A stretch of 64,000 nt of DNA from Cyrtodaria siliqua. Lineage: Eukaryota > Mollusca > Bivalvia > Adapedonta > Hiatellidae. The stretch lies in assembly GCA_037043455.1 (NCBI GenBank), contig JAWPHD010001229.1, positions 280,036 to 344,035 on the forward strand, read 5' to 3'. The notes under the pieces were generated by a model. It did no database searches and was not told the DNA's origin. It saw only the letters and a program-made list of their open reading frames with translations. Position numbers and translations under genes: made by a program. Shown here piece after piece: positions 1 to 10,828 of this stretch. Each line of letters starts with the position of its first letter. Position 1 is the stretch's first letter.

Positions 1-606
1 AATATCACTTATAGTTTTCAAGAAGTAGTCGCTACAAACTTATTTTTTAAAAATCTATTTTTAGCTGTGACGGCCATCTTGAATTTCCGGCCGACCTGAA
101 ATTTTTCTAGGATCAATTAGACATCAAGAGCAACATTCCTGTAAAGTTTCATGACAATCCGCCAAGTAGTTTCAGAGAAGAAGTCGCTACAAGTTTTTAC
201 TATATAACTCTATGTAAACAAAGATGGCCGCTGGCAGCCATGTTTAACGTTGAATCAAAACAATTTTTGACTAGGATCAACATCATGTCATGCTGATCAT
301 TTTAGAAAAAGTCCCATATCAATATCACTTATAGTTTTCAAGAAGAAGTCGCTACAAACTTGTATTTTAAAACTCTATTTTTAGCTTTGGCGGCCATCTT
401 GGATTTCACATCAACATGAATTTTTGCTAGGATCAACTAGACTTTATGGGCAACATTTCTGTAAAGTTTCATGAATATCCATCCAGTAGTTTCAGCTGTG
501 AAGTCGCTACAAATAAAAGTTTACGGACAGACGGACAGACGGACGGGCGGACGACGGACGCCGCACCACGGCATAAGCTCTGCTGATCTCTGATCAGTAG
601 AGCTAA
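1..606 (+). mobile_element. HINE-type repeat A, 3' part (copy A1)
   Basis: Non-coding tandem-core element cut by the window start. The core repeats about every 320 bp and contains GGCGGCCATCTTGAATTT, GTAGTCGCTACAA and AAAGATGGCCGCTGGCAGCC. It is followed by a GACG-type microsatellite (about 524-560) and a terminal hairpin at 576-604 (AGCTCTGCTGATC, loop TCT, GATCAGTAGAGCT). Three further copies lie at 1329, 12171 and 60312. The plan (subterminal inverted repeat, tandem core, microsatellite, 3' hairpin) matches what is known of non-autonomous Helentron elements (HINEs). Assignment to Helentrons is inferred, because no Rep/helicase gene is in the window. Confidence 0.75.
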
Positions 607-1142
607 AAATGGCGGCATTCTTTTTAGAAATATGTCTGTTTCTAGGGTTCGGATGTACCAAATAAAATGTAGGTTATGCAGGGTGGTGTTGTTGTTCAAT
701 GTTCAGCACCTCCAGCAATCGATCATACTTTTCTTTTATTTTGAAATGAAAAAATAAATAAAAATTATCTAGCAAATAATAGGCAGGTAAATAGTATACT
801 GCATTTATATTTTATTATTTACACCATTATTCATAACTTTCACATCCGGTCAACTTCTGGTAGGTTGAGATATTCAGTAGCTGAAAATAGGGGTTTACTC
901 GGACTTTATCCGCAATCTCTATATGAAAACTGAAACTATTAGACCATGATTTAAATTAAATGTATCCACATTGGTGTTTTAAAAATAGACAACACCAAAA
1001 GAAGATACATAGATGTACACAAAAAAATAAAGCTTTTAATAGGATTATCACTACAAAATAGTTTTATAACGGGCTAAAGTCAGTTGAGATTTCTCCTGCA
1101 ATTATATGTCTGACAGTGCATTTCTGTTATCTGTACATAACT
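607..1142. other. Unassigned AT-rich spacer
   Basis: No coding exon, RNA gene or repeat that I can recognise. AT-rich single-copy-looking sequence between repeat A1 and the SINE. Confidence 0.5.
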
Positions 1143-1328
1143 TCTCCGTGGCCGAGCGGTTAACAACATTGCGTTGTAAACTTTCTTCTCGCCTCTCACC
1201 GCTGAGGGTTCGAATCCCACTGGGAGCTCGACTTGTAAGTTAGGAAGTGTCGATTCTTACGGATGGCGGGAGGTGTACAGTACTGGTTCTACCCAGGAAA
1301 AGTGGTGGGTGGTCTGCCTCCACTACAA
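1143..1328 (+). mobile_element. tRNA-derived SINE, head and body (copy 1, interrupted)
   Basis: The head carries an RNA polymerase III A box (GTGGCCGAGCGGTTAA) and a B box (GGGTTCGAATCCC) spaced as in class II (Leu/Ser-like) tRNAs. A body follows with GGATGGCGGGAGGTG and TACTGGTTCTACCCAG. A second copy on the minus strand (34858-35094) shares head, body and tail, which shows this is a SINE and not a single tRNA pseudogene. Its tail continues at 2741 after a repeat A insertion. Confidence 0.85.
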
Positions 1329-2737
1329 ACAAGAGGTCAATGACCTTGAAGCTCTACTGATAGATTTAGATAGCTAGATCAGCATTCCTGTGAAGTTTCA
1401 TAAAAATCTGTCAAGTAGTTTCAGAGAAGTAGTCGCTACAAGTTGAAGTTTTTACTATATAACTCTAGATAAACAAAGATGGCCACTGGCAGCCATGTTT
1501 AATCTTGAATCAAAATATTTTTCGACTACGATCAACATCTTGTCATGCTGATCATTTCAGAAAAAGTCCCATATCAATATCATTTTAAGTTTTCAAGAAA
1601 ACTTGTTTTAAAAAATCTATATTTAGCCATGGTGGCCATCTTGAATTTCTGGCAGACCTGAAATTGTGCTAGGATCAATTAGACATCAAGAGCAACATTC
1701 CTGTGAAGTTTCATTAAAATCTGTCAAGTAGTTTTAGAGGAGTAGTCGCTACAAATATTTACTATACAAATTCTTATGTAAACAAAGATGGCCGCAAGGA
1801 TCAACATCATGTCATGCTGATCATTTTAGAAAATGTCCCATATCAATATCACTTACAGTGAATTTATTTTAAATCTATTTTTAGCCATGGCGGCCGTCTT
1901 GAATTTCCGGCTCCCCTGAAATTTTTCTAGGATCAACTAGACATCACGAGCAACATTCCTGTCAAATTTCATGAACATCCGTCAAGTAGTTTCAGAGGAG
2001 TAGTCGCTACAAGTTTTAACTATATAAGTCTATGTAAACAAAGATGGCCACTGGCAGCCATGTTTAATGTCGAATCGAAATAATGTTCGAATCGGATCAA
2101 CATCATGTCATGCTGATCATTTTAGAAAATGTTCCATATCAATATCACTTATAGTTTTCAAGAAGTAGTCGCTACAAACTCATTTTTAAAAAAATATTTT
2201 TAGCTGTGGCGGCCATCTTGAATTTCTGGCCGATCTGAAATTTTGCTAAGATCAATTAGACATCAAGAGCAACATTCCTGTAAAGTTTCATGAAAATCGG
2301 CTAAGTAGTTTCAGAGGAGTAGTCGCTACAAGTTTTTACTATATAACTCTATGTAAACAAAGATGGCCGCTGGCAGCCATGTTTAACGTTGAATCAAAAC
2401 GATTTTTGGCAAGGACCAACATCATGTCATGCTGATCATTTAAGAAAAAGTCCCATATCAATATCACTTATAGTTTTAAAGAAGTAGTCGCTACAAACTT
2501 GTATTTTAAAAATCTATTTTTAGCTTTGGCGGCCATTTTGGATTTCACATCAACACGAATTTTTGCTAGGATCAACTAGATTTCATGGGCAACATTTCTG
2601 TAAAGTTTCATAAATATCCATCCAGTAGTTTCAGAGGAGTAGTCGCTACAAATAAAAGTTTACGGACAGACGGACGGATGGACGCCGGACGCCGCACCAC
2701 GTCATAAGCTCTGCTGATCTCTGATCAGTCGAGCTAA
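1329..2737 (+). mobile_element. HINE-type repeat A, complete copy (A2) inside a SINE
   Basis: Starts ACAAGAGGTCAATGACCTTG, a short palindrome, then the subterminal motif AGCTCTACTGAT. The tandem core has a unit of about 320 bp, followed by a GACG-type microsatellite (about 2664-2695) and a 3' hairpin (2707-2735) ending GAGCTA. The 5' motif AGCTCTACTGAT is the reverse complement of the 3' arm ATCAGTAGAGCT seen in A1; in A2 that arm reads ATCAGTCGAGCT. The 1.4-kb element interrupts the SINE, whose tail resumes at once downstream. Confidence 0.85.
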
Positions 2738-2740
2738 AAA

Positions 2741-2812
2741 CTGACCATCATATATACATGTAACCTTACACGTGTTGAAAATGGCGTAAAAAACATCATA
2801 CAAACAAACTGT
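2741..2812 (+). mobile_element. SINE copy 1, 3' tail
   Basis: Contains CATGTAACCTTACACGTGTT and AACATCATACAAACAAA. These match the tail of the uninterrupted minus-strand copy at 34858-34920, so this is the displaced 3' end of the SINE begun at 1143. Confidence 0.8.
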
Positions 2813-2982
2813 TATCTGTACAAGGTCTATTCTCACCCCCTCCCCACCCCAATAAGCTCGAAATACTGAAGGTCTTTAACTAAGGCTAATAAAACAATCA
2901 TATTTATAATCATATGCAGAGCAGGCAGCAGTGTTTTATAAACACAATTAAATTTAAAGAATTTCTTAATCTATTCTTTCAG

Positions 2983-3836
2983 ACAATGAAGATGTTCTTA
3001 CAAGGTTTGCCAATCAAGCCTACAATAATTTATTGAAAGGATTGATCCCTGGCACCCCTGCTCCAGATGAACTGTTCACGTTTAGATTGGGTGTGAAGAT
3101 GCCACAAAGAAGAGAGAGAGAGTGCCTACAAGACAACTTGAAGAAAGTAAGATACAGGATCATGAATTAAGCCCCCCAAAAAGAAAGAAAAAAGACATAA
3201 AAGAAGTACATCAACAAACTGTTAAAGCTGGTATAACAGAAAGATAAGTTATTAAGAAAGTTGCAAAGAAACCCCTTAATACAACAGGTGATAGTCCTCA
3301 CAACAAGACACAAATCAGCCCAAAATTCAAGAAACTGTTGAAATTGGGGCAAAAGAAAAGGTTAAGAAAACTGTAAGGAAAGCACTAAACAAAACAGGTG
3401 GAAGCAGTAAGGTTCAGGCATCCCAACTACAAGAGGAAACACCCACGTCATTAGCAAGACACAAAAATTCTACCCAGGACTATGCTTCTCTGGAGACTGC
3501 TAAAGCTATGTCCAAATTAATGAACCAATTTGCAAGTTCCCACTCAACTGAAAGTCATATGACAGACAGTGCTAATGCAGCTGGAAAGGTCAACACAAAC
3601 GATGAACAGCAGAACGAAAATGTTGACACAAACAAGTTAAAAGACAGTATAGCTGAAAAGACCACACAACTGACAAACACCAGAATAAAAATGTTGGTGA
3701 CACAACAAGTCAAAACAGCAGAATGAGACAAATCTGGTGGAAACTTGGAGGGCATGCATAGGAGCATTGGATTCCATCTGGCCATATGGAGAAGCAGCCA
3801 CCAACGCAATACCGTCAGACCGAGATGCTTTGCCTG
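2983..3836 (+). pseudogene. First visible exon of the decayed BEN-type gene
   Basis: Exon-like block bounded by a TTCTTTCAG acceptor and a GTAAGA donor. The first frame reads NEDVLTRFANQAYNNLLKGL and on to about 3115. It then shifts at a GA-rich microsatellite (3110-3122) into a lysine-rich frame containing SPPKRKKKDIKE, meets a stop near 3245, and shifts again to the frame reading LNKTGGSSKVQASQLQEETP, open at about 3361-3723. A further shift gives NETNLVETWRACIGALDSIW up to the donor. Coding content without one continuous frame indicates a pseudogene or an error-rich assembly. Linked to the downstream exons by orientation and composition only. Confidence 0.5.
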
Positions 3837-4409
3837 GTAAGATAACACAATACTTACAGGGCTTTATGGATATTAATGAATATTAAAATGCTGATTTATT
3901 GCCCATTTAATATTGACCTGGACTAAGATTTCACAAGGGCGTCCTGGTGTATGTTCATCCGTCCGCTCGTCCATGTGTCCAATTTTCATTTATGTATATA
4001 TGTACTTCATTACTTGCAGGGTTTTCACCAAACTCAACAGAATGTGGCTTACAATGTAAAATTGTAAATGCATCTAAGTTTTGTACAAAATGTAAAGTCA
4101 CTTAAAACTTTGTATGAAGTATAGTACATTTTAGCTTTTATTAACTTTGCGAAAGCCAAAAGAAAATTAACAGGCCATACTGACCTATCAATGTTTCCCC
4201 CCACGGGGTGAAGGGGTTGGTGGTGAGTAGGGGGTGGGAGGAAGAAGCAGGCATGGGTGATTATACGTCACAGATCATGACACCGCGGTATGGAATTAGA
4301 CAGAACCCAATACCAACATGGGATATTTGATATCGTGTACATTGGTAGACCATGGAGAATTAGGGTGGCACATTTGTTCACTGTTTCATATGCATTTCAA
4401 TTTATTATA
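3837..4409. other. Intron-like sequence
   Basis: AT-rich, no recognisable exon. Includes a GC-rich patch at 4195-4245 (CCCCACGGGGTGAAGGGG) of unknown meaning. Confidence 0.4.
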
Positions 4410-4411
4410 TA

Positions 4412-4699
4412 CCGTATAATCCCTAATAAACGCCACCAGGGGCGTAACATTTTTGAAAAGGGGGCGTTACTTTGGGACCGAAAATACATAATTTAACTTA
4501 TAAATCAAGACATTATTTAATGATTTTCTTTTCCAAGAAAACCAAAGTCTGCATGTCAATCAATCAATGCATCAAGTTTTCTAGTGATTTTGTGTGTTCC
4601 ATTGTGGATGAAACGATTAACTTGCATCTTTTGGTAAGTTTAAAAAAGAAAAAAATCTGAATGGTGTGTGGGGAGGTGCGTTTGTTAGGGATTATACGG
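4412..4699. mobile_element. 288-bp MITE with TA target duplication (Tc1/mariner type)
   Basis: The 22-bp terminal inverted repeats start CCGTATAATCCCTAATAAAC on the left. The right end read in reverse complement is CCGTATAATCCCTAACAAAC, one mismatch over 22. TA dinucleotides flank both ends (4410-4411 and 4700-4701). There is no transposase ORF. TA duplication with these ends suggests a Tc1/mariner-superfamily MITE. Confidence 0.8.
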
Positions 4700-4846
4700 T
4701 ATGCATAATAGCACAATTATTGTTTTTACTTTTTTCTTTATGTATCTTTTGTAGCAATGTTTTTGTCACTTAAGCTTGTCTAATTGAGAATACATTGTCA
4801 CATATGTTTCATATTGCAGTGAATTCCAGTGTCATTTCAACTTTAA

Positions 4847-5378
4847 AGAGGCATTACCTATATCTACGCGATTTTTAATGTAAAATATGAAATACTCAAT
4901 ATTACTGCGATTATATGTATACAAAGCTATTTTATGAGTATTCTAAGAAGAAACATGTTTCGTATTCCAGTTCTGTAAATTATTAATTATGATCAAAACA
5001 ATATCTTGAATAAAATGCTGCCCAGCCGTTTATTCCTGCCGGAGAACTACGAGTTTTTACGATTTTCTCGGACATGCGTATTGCGATTACAAACTATTCG
5101 GCGCAGTTCCGATAGCAAACGAATCAATCGGAACTCTTCGCTAATCAGACGAGGTAGTTCCGATTGTAAACGAATAAGATCGGAAAATCTCCGCAATCGG
5201 CTTGTCTAAACAATTACGAATACAATTTCAAAAATCCGATCTTTTCAATCCTGTTTTTCCCCAGCAAAACGCATATTACATTGGGTGAAATTATTGCCAA
5301 TTACCTTTTCATAGTCCTCTTTATAATTAAGTAAAGTTTATATCAATTGGTGGACAAAAAGATATAGGTAGTGCCTCT
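4847..5378. mobile_element. 532-bp MITE flanked by TTAA (piggyBac type)
   Basis: Inverted ends AGAGGCATTACCTATATCT (4847) and AGATATAGGTAGTGCCTCT (to 5378) match with one difference over 19 bp. Both ends are flanked by TTAA (4843-4846 and 5379-5382), the target duplication typical of piggyBac elements. The interior has no convincing ORF. Confidence 0.85.
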
Positions 5379-5382
5379 TTAA

Positions 5383-5859
5383 GGAGTATGTATAGTTTCA
5401 TGACCGCTTTAGCTGATCATTTGGAGAGTGATACATGTACCATGCATACTTGCTTCCACGTAAATAATATATAAAGAAGAAAACAAATATACTGAGCACA
5501 ATAAATTTAGCACATAAAAAGTATGTCATTTTCTTAGTTCTATGGTGTAACTGAACAGTCGATAATTGATAGTTGTTACAACTTAACAGACCCAAATCAC
5601 TATTTTATTGACAATTGTTCATTGTAGTAATTTCCCTATTTTGGCAATTTGGCGTTAAAAAAATCCCAATTGAGCTAGAGGCCTTTTCCCCAAAATACCA
5701 TGGAAAAGCCCTGCAACTTTATAATTGTATTATGTAATATTCGTTTAAATTAATAAATTCAGTATTGAACAGGCACTTGTGTAAGATCCTCTATATATAC
5801 ATTACTGGATCAATTTTCCAATGGAGTAGCTTATTTCTGTTGAATGCCTTTTCTTGTAG
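5383..5859. other. Intron-like sequence
   Basis: AT-rich, nothing recognised, up to the acceptor TTTTCTTGTAG before the next exon. Confidence 0.4.
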
Positions 5860-5973
5860 CCATTAAATATGAACCAGAGAACTGTGAATGGCAGTTTCTT
5901 GACCGAGCTACAGAATGTTGACTTAGGTCCTGCTGGAAACTTTAGGATTTCTCAAGATACACTTCCATCATCA
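5860..5973 (+). pseudogene. BEN-type gene, small exon (38 codons, phase 0)
   Basis: Bounded by TTCTTGTAG and GTATGT. Reads PLNMNQRTVNGSFLTELQNV and onward through NFRISQDTLPSS with no stop. Length 114 is a multiple of three. Symmetric phase-0 exons like this one recur to 9603, supporting one transcription unit. No domain recognised. Confidence 0.55.
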
Positions 5974-6476
5974 GTATGTATCATTTATAAGCATTATAAT
6001 TACTTTTTAATTTTGCTATGTCTTTCTCAGACTTATATTACAAGTGTTGAGAAGATAATTAGAATATCTTCTATTGTGGACCGTTTTTGTTGATTTTGGG
6101 ACATTTCATAGGGTGTTATTGAAATAAAGCACTCAGGCAAAACATTCTGAATTAAATGTTGTACACTCTGGAGGATCCACACATGGGATTTTTAAGTACA
6201 TTTTATTGGCTGATAACAAACATTGCGCTAGTAATATGTTTGAAGATTTTAAAGACATTTTGTTACAGATTTAAAAAGGTTATATATATATATATTTTAA
6301 TAAAAAGTTGTTAATAAATATTATGTTACAATAATCATTGTTGGTGTCGCTTGTAACATTTGTTGTGCTGTTAAATTGATTTTGTTTTAGTGTCATCTCA
6401 TTAAATGAATGTTTCAGTGTTGGGAACAAATGATAACATTTATCTTACATTTGGTTACTTATATTCAATATTACAG

Positions 6477-6536
6477 ACCCAGTGGGGATACAACTCTTCA
6501 AATGTCCAAGAGGATAACAACCAAGGAGCTCAAGGG
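6477..6536 (+). pseudogene. BEN-type gene, 20-codon exon (phase 0)
   Basis: Acceptor ATATTACAG, donor GTATTT (the last G is ambiguous). Reads TQWGYNSSNVQEDNNQGAQG. Exactly 60 nt, phase 0 on both sides. Acidic/Gln-Asn-rich linker sequence with no domain. Confidence 0.5.
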
Positions 6537-6941
6537 GTATTTTTATTTAAATTCAGCTTTTAAATAGCCCTGTAACAAAAATAACAGATTTTGATGCCGA
6601 AGCAATATGCGCATCTTGACATCATAGGTAAGCATCCTGTAAAGTTTCAAAACAATTGACAAACTTTGGCAGGAGATAGATGCACAAACATTTTGGGACG
6701 GACAGATTGACAGACGGTCATGGCTGCGGCTATATGCCCTCTCACCTCCTGTGGTGGGGTTCGTAACAAAAAGAGTAAATATATTTTTTCTAGTATAACG
6801 GCGACAGTTAATTTACTAGAGGTAGTCTGCCTTACTATTAAAATACAAATATGATGGTTGTATTCTTGTGTGTTTTTATTTTGTAACAATTGTATTCTTT
6901 TTGTTCATCCTAATATATCTTGCTTTCTCCTTGTTTATTAG

Positions 6942-7049
6942 TGGCAGGAAGAAGATGAGCAGGAAGATACATATGCCACTACACTATTGTCCACCATGAA
7001 CAATCACTGCAGTCCAATATCACATGCAAGTACCCCAGATATTGAAGAG
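6942..7049 (+). pseudogene. BEN-type gene, 36-codon exon (phase 0)
   Basis: Acceptor TTGTTTATTAG, donor GTAAAC. Reads WQEEDEQEDTYATTLLSTMN and ends in STPDIEE. Length 108, open throughout. Acidic linker. Confidence 0.55.
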
Positions 7050-7369
7050 GTAAACTTTAATTTATTTACTGTAATAAAAGAATAATAGTTGTTATATTAA
7101 AAGTTATAATAATAGATTTATTTTTAAAATTTGAACTTGGTGGGAGGAATTTGAAATTTGAGACATACATTAGTAAATCTTATTCTCACGGACCTGACTA
7201 TGACTTCTTTCATTAGCACCTACCTGTATAATTCATAGGATTTAATTTAAAGTTAAGTACTTTCTTCAAGTATTTATAGGGGAGAGCAACTCTTTACTGT
7301 TTTACTTTTAGAATGCACTATTATTTATTTATAAATTGCGATAGGAATAATGTGTTCTTTAAATTTCAG

Positions 7370-7559
7370 CATACTCCAAGAAAATTGCCTCAAAAACACA
7401 TCAGTGCTTTGGAGGTCATCACACCATCATGAGTCCAGAAGTTTGCCAAAAAATACGTATTTTCTCATTCTTCTCTACAAAAGAATCATCTGACCAACCT
7501 ACTCAGGCATTCTCTCCAAAACAGACTTCAAACCTTGAGGAAATACCCAAAACGCGTCT
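7370..7559 (+). pseudogene. BEN-type gene, SPRK-type exon, frame broken
   Basis: Acceptor AAATTTCAG, donor GTAAGC. The opening HTPRKLPQKHISALEVITPS runs into a TGA. Another frame later reads STKESSDQPTQAFSPKQTS, which resembles the intact exon at 8017 (SPKESSDQ). Length 190 is not a multiple of three, unlike its neighbours, so a single-base indel is likely. An older duplicate of the 8017 exon that has decayed. Confidence 0.55.
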
Positions 7560-7627
7560 GTAAGCTTTAATGGTAATATGGCTTTAATAATCTCAGTTAT
7601 TTGAATATTGTCTTCATCTGTCTGTCT

Positions 7628-7866
7628 GTGAGGTTTGGTGCACCCTAGAACTGGTTTAAACCCCCAGTGGCCTACTTTGCCACTGACCGTTCCAAGGCAG
7701 TAGCCCTATTGTCAACCCTTTTGTGTTTGTGATGTCGTTTGCATTTATTATTGCTTTTGCCTTCTTGTTTGTATGTTTGCGTGTTTGTTTCTGTGTTTTG
7801 TGGTTGACTGTCCTCCTTGAATGCTACTTTCCCTGTCCGATCTTTTTATATGTCTTTTTACATTTC
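7628..7866 (+). mobile_element. Retroelement 3'-UTR fragment (copy 1)
   Basis: Begins GTGAGGTTTGGTGCACCCTA and continues through GGCCTACTTTGCCACTGACC and CTTTCCCTGTCCGATC. The same sequence lies downstream of the antisense RT frames at 57018-57310, so this is a 5'-truncated insertion of that retroelement. It sits in an intron of the BEN-type gene. Confidence 0.75.
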
Positions 7867-8016
7867 ATTTTAACTGCTGTATAGATCTACATTTTATTGG
7901 TTGAACTCTCCAGTACCTTCATTGAGGAAATCTTTCACTTCTAACTTTTATTTTAATTTTGAAGGCACTGGCTTTTAAAATTGTTTAACTAAGTAAAAGT
8001 TTGCTTTAATTTCCAG

Positions 8017-8172
8017 CTGCATACTCCAAGACGTTCACCAAGAAAACACACACTCAGCTCTCCAAAAGAGTCATCAGATCAGCACACTCCAATTTCCAAA
8101 CGTTTGCCACAAAAACGTATCGGTTCGCCACAAAAATGTATTGTTAGCTCTCCAAAAGTCTCTTCAGAACAG
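8017..8172 (+). pseudogene. BEN-type gene, 52-codon SPRK/SPK repeat exon
   Basis: Acceptor TTTAATTTCCAG, donor GTAATA, 156 nt, phase 0. Reads LHTPRRSPRKHTLSSPKESS then repeats of the form TPxSKRLPQK, GSPQK, SSPKVSSEQ. Basic S/T-P-x-K motifs like these are common in DNA-binding tails (AT-hook or linker-histone-like), and CDK-type S/TPxK sites would be possible. This exon itself is open. The gene around it is broken. Confidence 0.6.
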
Positions 8173-8198
8173 GTAATATCATTTTGTCATAACTCTTA

Positions 8199-8389
8199 TT
8201 AACCCTTACCTAGTTATGAATGTGTAATGGACTGCCCTTTCTTTGAAGCTGGACTTCCATTTAGGGGAAACGGCTGACGAACAGCCAAACAGTGTAAACC
8301 CTGATCAGCCTGCGAGTTACTCACAGGCTGATCTGAATTAACACTGGATGCAAAGGCTAGTCAGTTGCCCTTAGCAGGATAAGGATTAA
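8199..8389. mobile_element. 191-bp MITE with TTAACCCTT ends
   Basis: Left end TTAACCCTTACC, right end GATAAGGATTAA (reverse complement TTAATCCTTATC). The interior includes ACCCTGATCAGCCTGCGAG and CAGGCTGATCTG. A related interior fragment is at 34757-34815. I recall MITEs of this type as very abundant in bivalves. Lies in an intron. Confidence 0.65.
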
Positions 8390-8929
8390 CTATATTATAT
8401 GCTTTATGTCATGCATTGGTGTACTGTTTATTATCTGTTGTTAATGACATTCAGTCCCTAGCACCTACATTTATCACCCAGACTTTAACAAAATTTATCA
8501 AAATGTGTATATACTGAAAGGAAAAAGAAATGCATAATCATGAAATTGCATATACTACACACTATTATATACACCTAATTCCACGTTATATTCCGGATAT
8601 ATCTCAATGTGTTTTGTACAAAAAGGGTCTACAACTAATTACAGAAAGGACACAAAAATAGTTGGAAGTTTCGCTTGAAAAAGTCAAGCCATTTCAGTAT
8701 TGTGTTTAATGTTGAGAGATTGCAACGTTTATAGCCCAAGTTTGCTCACCTGCTTGAGCCAAATGCGCGTTCTGTCGATAATGAAACTGTAAAGGAGTAA
8801 CCATTGTTTATTGTTCGGTGCTGTTTAAACCTTCTTTTCAAAAGGACAGGCCTGTCACTCTGTACCATTCGATTAGCAGTAGCATATTAAACATACAAAA
8901 TATAGCGGAAATACCCATTATCCATTTCT

Positions 8930-9222
8930 TTTTCTTTTCGGTCTGTCGATAAAAGTAGGTTTGAACATTCACACAGGAATTCTCAGAATTCACAAAACAG
9001 TCAGTCAAAAAGATACACAATGAACAACAACTAGTAATACAAAGAAAAAGCAAAGTATACATAAAGGGTTTCCAATACGGCTACTGTTTTGGAACAGTCA
9101 GTGACAAAAATGACCTTTGGGGTTTAAACCAGGGTCTTGGGTGCACTGAATCTCACTGTTACCCTATTGTCATCCCAAAAACGGACAGTGTAAATAAAGA
9201 AATCCCCGCCAGAAATGTTAAT
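8930..9222 (-). mobile_element. Retroelement 3'-UTR fragment, diverged (copy 2)
   Basis: Shares GGACAGTGTAAATAAAGAAA and ATCCCCGCCA with 57310-57345, and more weakly the GGTTTAAACC / CAGTCAGTG segment. Same 3'-UTR family as at 7628 but antisense and more mutated. The left boundary is uncertain. Confidence 0.6.
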
Positions 9223-9537
9223 GAACTAATGAAACAAGAAACAACAGCTCTGACCAAGTTGATTAATTAACTGAATACTGCTATATGTTGCTCAAATTGA
9301 TGGCATTCTTAGATGCAGTCTCTCATTTTCCAACTCCTCTGTAACAAAATTTGTGAGAAATTTAACATCTCTAAATGTCATTGTGATGTAAAGGGTTACA
9401 ATGTACAAATACATAAGTTGTGACTACCAGATCAGAGTATGTATTATGGAATGATGGTCCGTGGTTGAGTAAAGCTTGCAGTTGCTTTTGCATTGATCAA
9501 GATTGTTATAATGAAAATCCTTTTTGCTTTATTTTAG

Positions 9538-9603
9538 CAAACTCCAACTAAACGTTCCCCACGAAAACCTGCAATGCATTCTCCAAACGAGTCGCCAGAC
9601 AGG
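9538..9603 (+). pseudogene. BEN-type gene, 22-codon SPRK exon
   Basis: Acceptor TTATTTTAG, donor GTAATG, 66 nt, phase 0. Reads QTPTKRSPRKPAMHSPNESP plus DR. Third version of the TPxxRSPRK module, showing this part of the gene grew by exon duplication. Confidence 0.6.
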
Positions 9604-10134
9604 GTAATGCCCATTTTTGTGTTGCCTATAAAGGATTGTGGATTTATTTTGTCCATGATGACGACCATCAGTAGTCTCACATTTTTTTACGGTCGATTAC
9701 TTCAGTTATGAATGAGATAGTAATAAGTTGTATGTAGCTTAATTATGGAAAGAAAGCTTGAGTTTGCTTTTGAGGTCGTCGGGGACAAGGTCAAGGTTGC
9801 TGTTTCTGTATAGAAATATGGTTTCGGGGCAATAACTTTATCTAGGAATGAGATAATGAAATGAAACTTGCTTATAAATATCTTTGAGTCACGTCTTATT
9901 TTTATCATCATGATGATACCTGGTGTCCTCTGAATGCAAATATTTCTTACCTTGTTTGAGTTTATGTCTATATCTGTAATGTCCCATTCCATTGTTTGTA
10001 AAACCGACTTCATTTCATCTACACTATTCTCTCCTAGACAAGTACCTCAGGCAACACATTGACAGTTTGTAGAATTGTAGAATGTAGTTTTTACAAACTA
10101 TGAATGGTCTTTGGAATTATTTTTTTATGCCCCC
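9604..10134. other. Intron-like sequence
   Basis: No exon or repeat recognised. The antisense open frame here (9702-10013) has no coding features I can support. Confidence 0.35.
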
Positions 10135-10516
10135 CGAAGGGCGGCATATAGTAGTCAGTCAGTACGTACAATCTTGTCCGGTCAATAACTCTGGCTTTCC
10201 TGAACGGATTTTCAAATAACTTGGCATAATTGCTCACCACAACAAGATGACGTGTCGCGCACACAATCCAGGTCAGTGGCTCCAAGGTCAAGGTCACACT
10301 GAGGTCAAAGGTCAAAAAGAAGTGTTTTCGTGTATGGTTAATAACCCCGACATTCATGGGCAGATTTTCAAATAACTTGGCACAAGTGCTCACCACAACA
10401 AGACGACGTGTCGCTAGCAAAATCCAGGTCCGTGGCTCAAAGGTCAAGGTCACACTTCGAGGTCAAAAGTCAAAACCACTTTGGGGGCATTTGTCACTTA
10501 CAGTGATATTTCTTGT
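10135..10516 (-). mobile_element. HINE-type repeat C, complete short copy (C1)
   Basis: On the minus strand it starts ACAAGAAATATCACTGTAAG, then ATGCCCCC. It has two core units with AACTTGGCA, CACCACAACAAGA and AGGTCAAGGTCACACT, and ends in a hairpin made of TATGCCGCCC and GGGGGGCATA. Same plan as repeats A and B (ACAAG start, subterminal motif repeated in a 3' hairpin), with a different core and no clear GACG microsatellite. Confidence 0.7.
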
Positions 10517-10634
10517 TTATTATTAGGTCTGCTTTATTTTAAAAAAAAAGTGTAAACTTTACAATCTGCATCAAAAGGTCACAGCTTTATTTCGTATTTA
10601 ACAAGAAATATCACTGTAAGTGATAAATGCCCCC
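10483..10634. repeat. Head-to-head 34-bp arms of two repeat C 5' ends
   Basis: 10483-10516 and 10601-10634 are reverse complements with one mismatch over 34 bp (ACAAGAAATATCACTGTAAG and onward), separated by 84 bp. It marks C1 (minus) and C2 (plus) inserted back to back at their 5' ends. Confidence 0.85.
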
Positions 10635-10775
10635 GAAGTGTCCTTTGACCTCTATGTATGACCTTGACCTTGGAGCCATGGACCTGGTCCGTCCAGGCAT
10701 GCAAAAGTTATTGACCGGACATGATCATATATTTGTCACTCCGTATGTCTGTGCGCCAGACTTTCGTTTATTTAA
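10601..10775 (+). mobile_element. HINE-type repeat C, 5' fragment (C2)
   Basis: Begins ACAAGAAATATCACTGTAAG, then AAATGCCCCCGAAGTG and TGACCTTGACCTTGGAGCCA. No 3' hairpin is found before the next exon, so the copy is truncated. The right limit is approximate. Confidence 0.55.
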
Positions 10776-10828
10776 AGTATAATATGCATCTAACATCATG
10801 TGCAAAATTTCGGGTTGCTGCAATGCAG

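Noticed and set aside
1143..1232. A functional tRNA-Ser/Leu gene
   Set aside because: Acceptor arms do not pair, and the same head is fused to the same body and tail at 34858 in the other orientation, so it is a SINE head.
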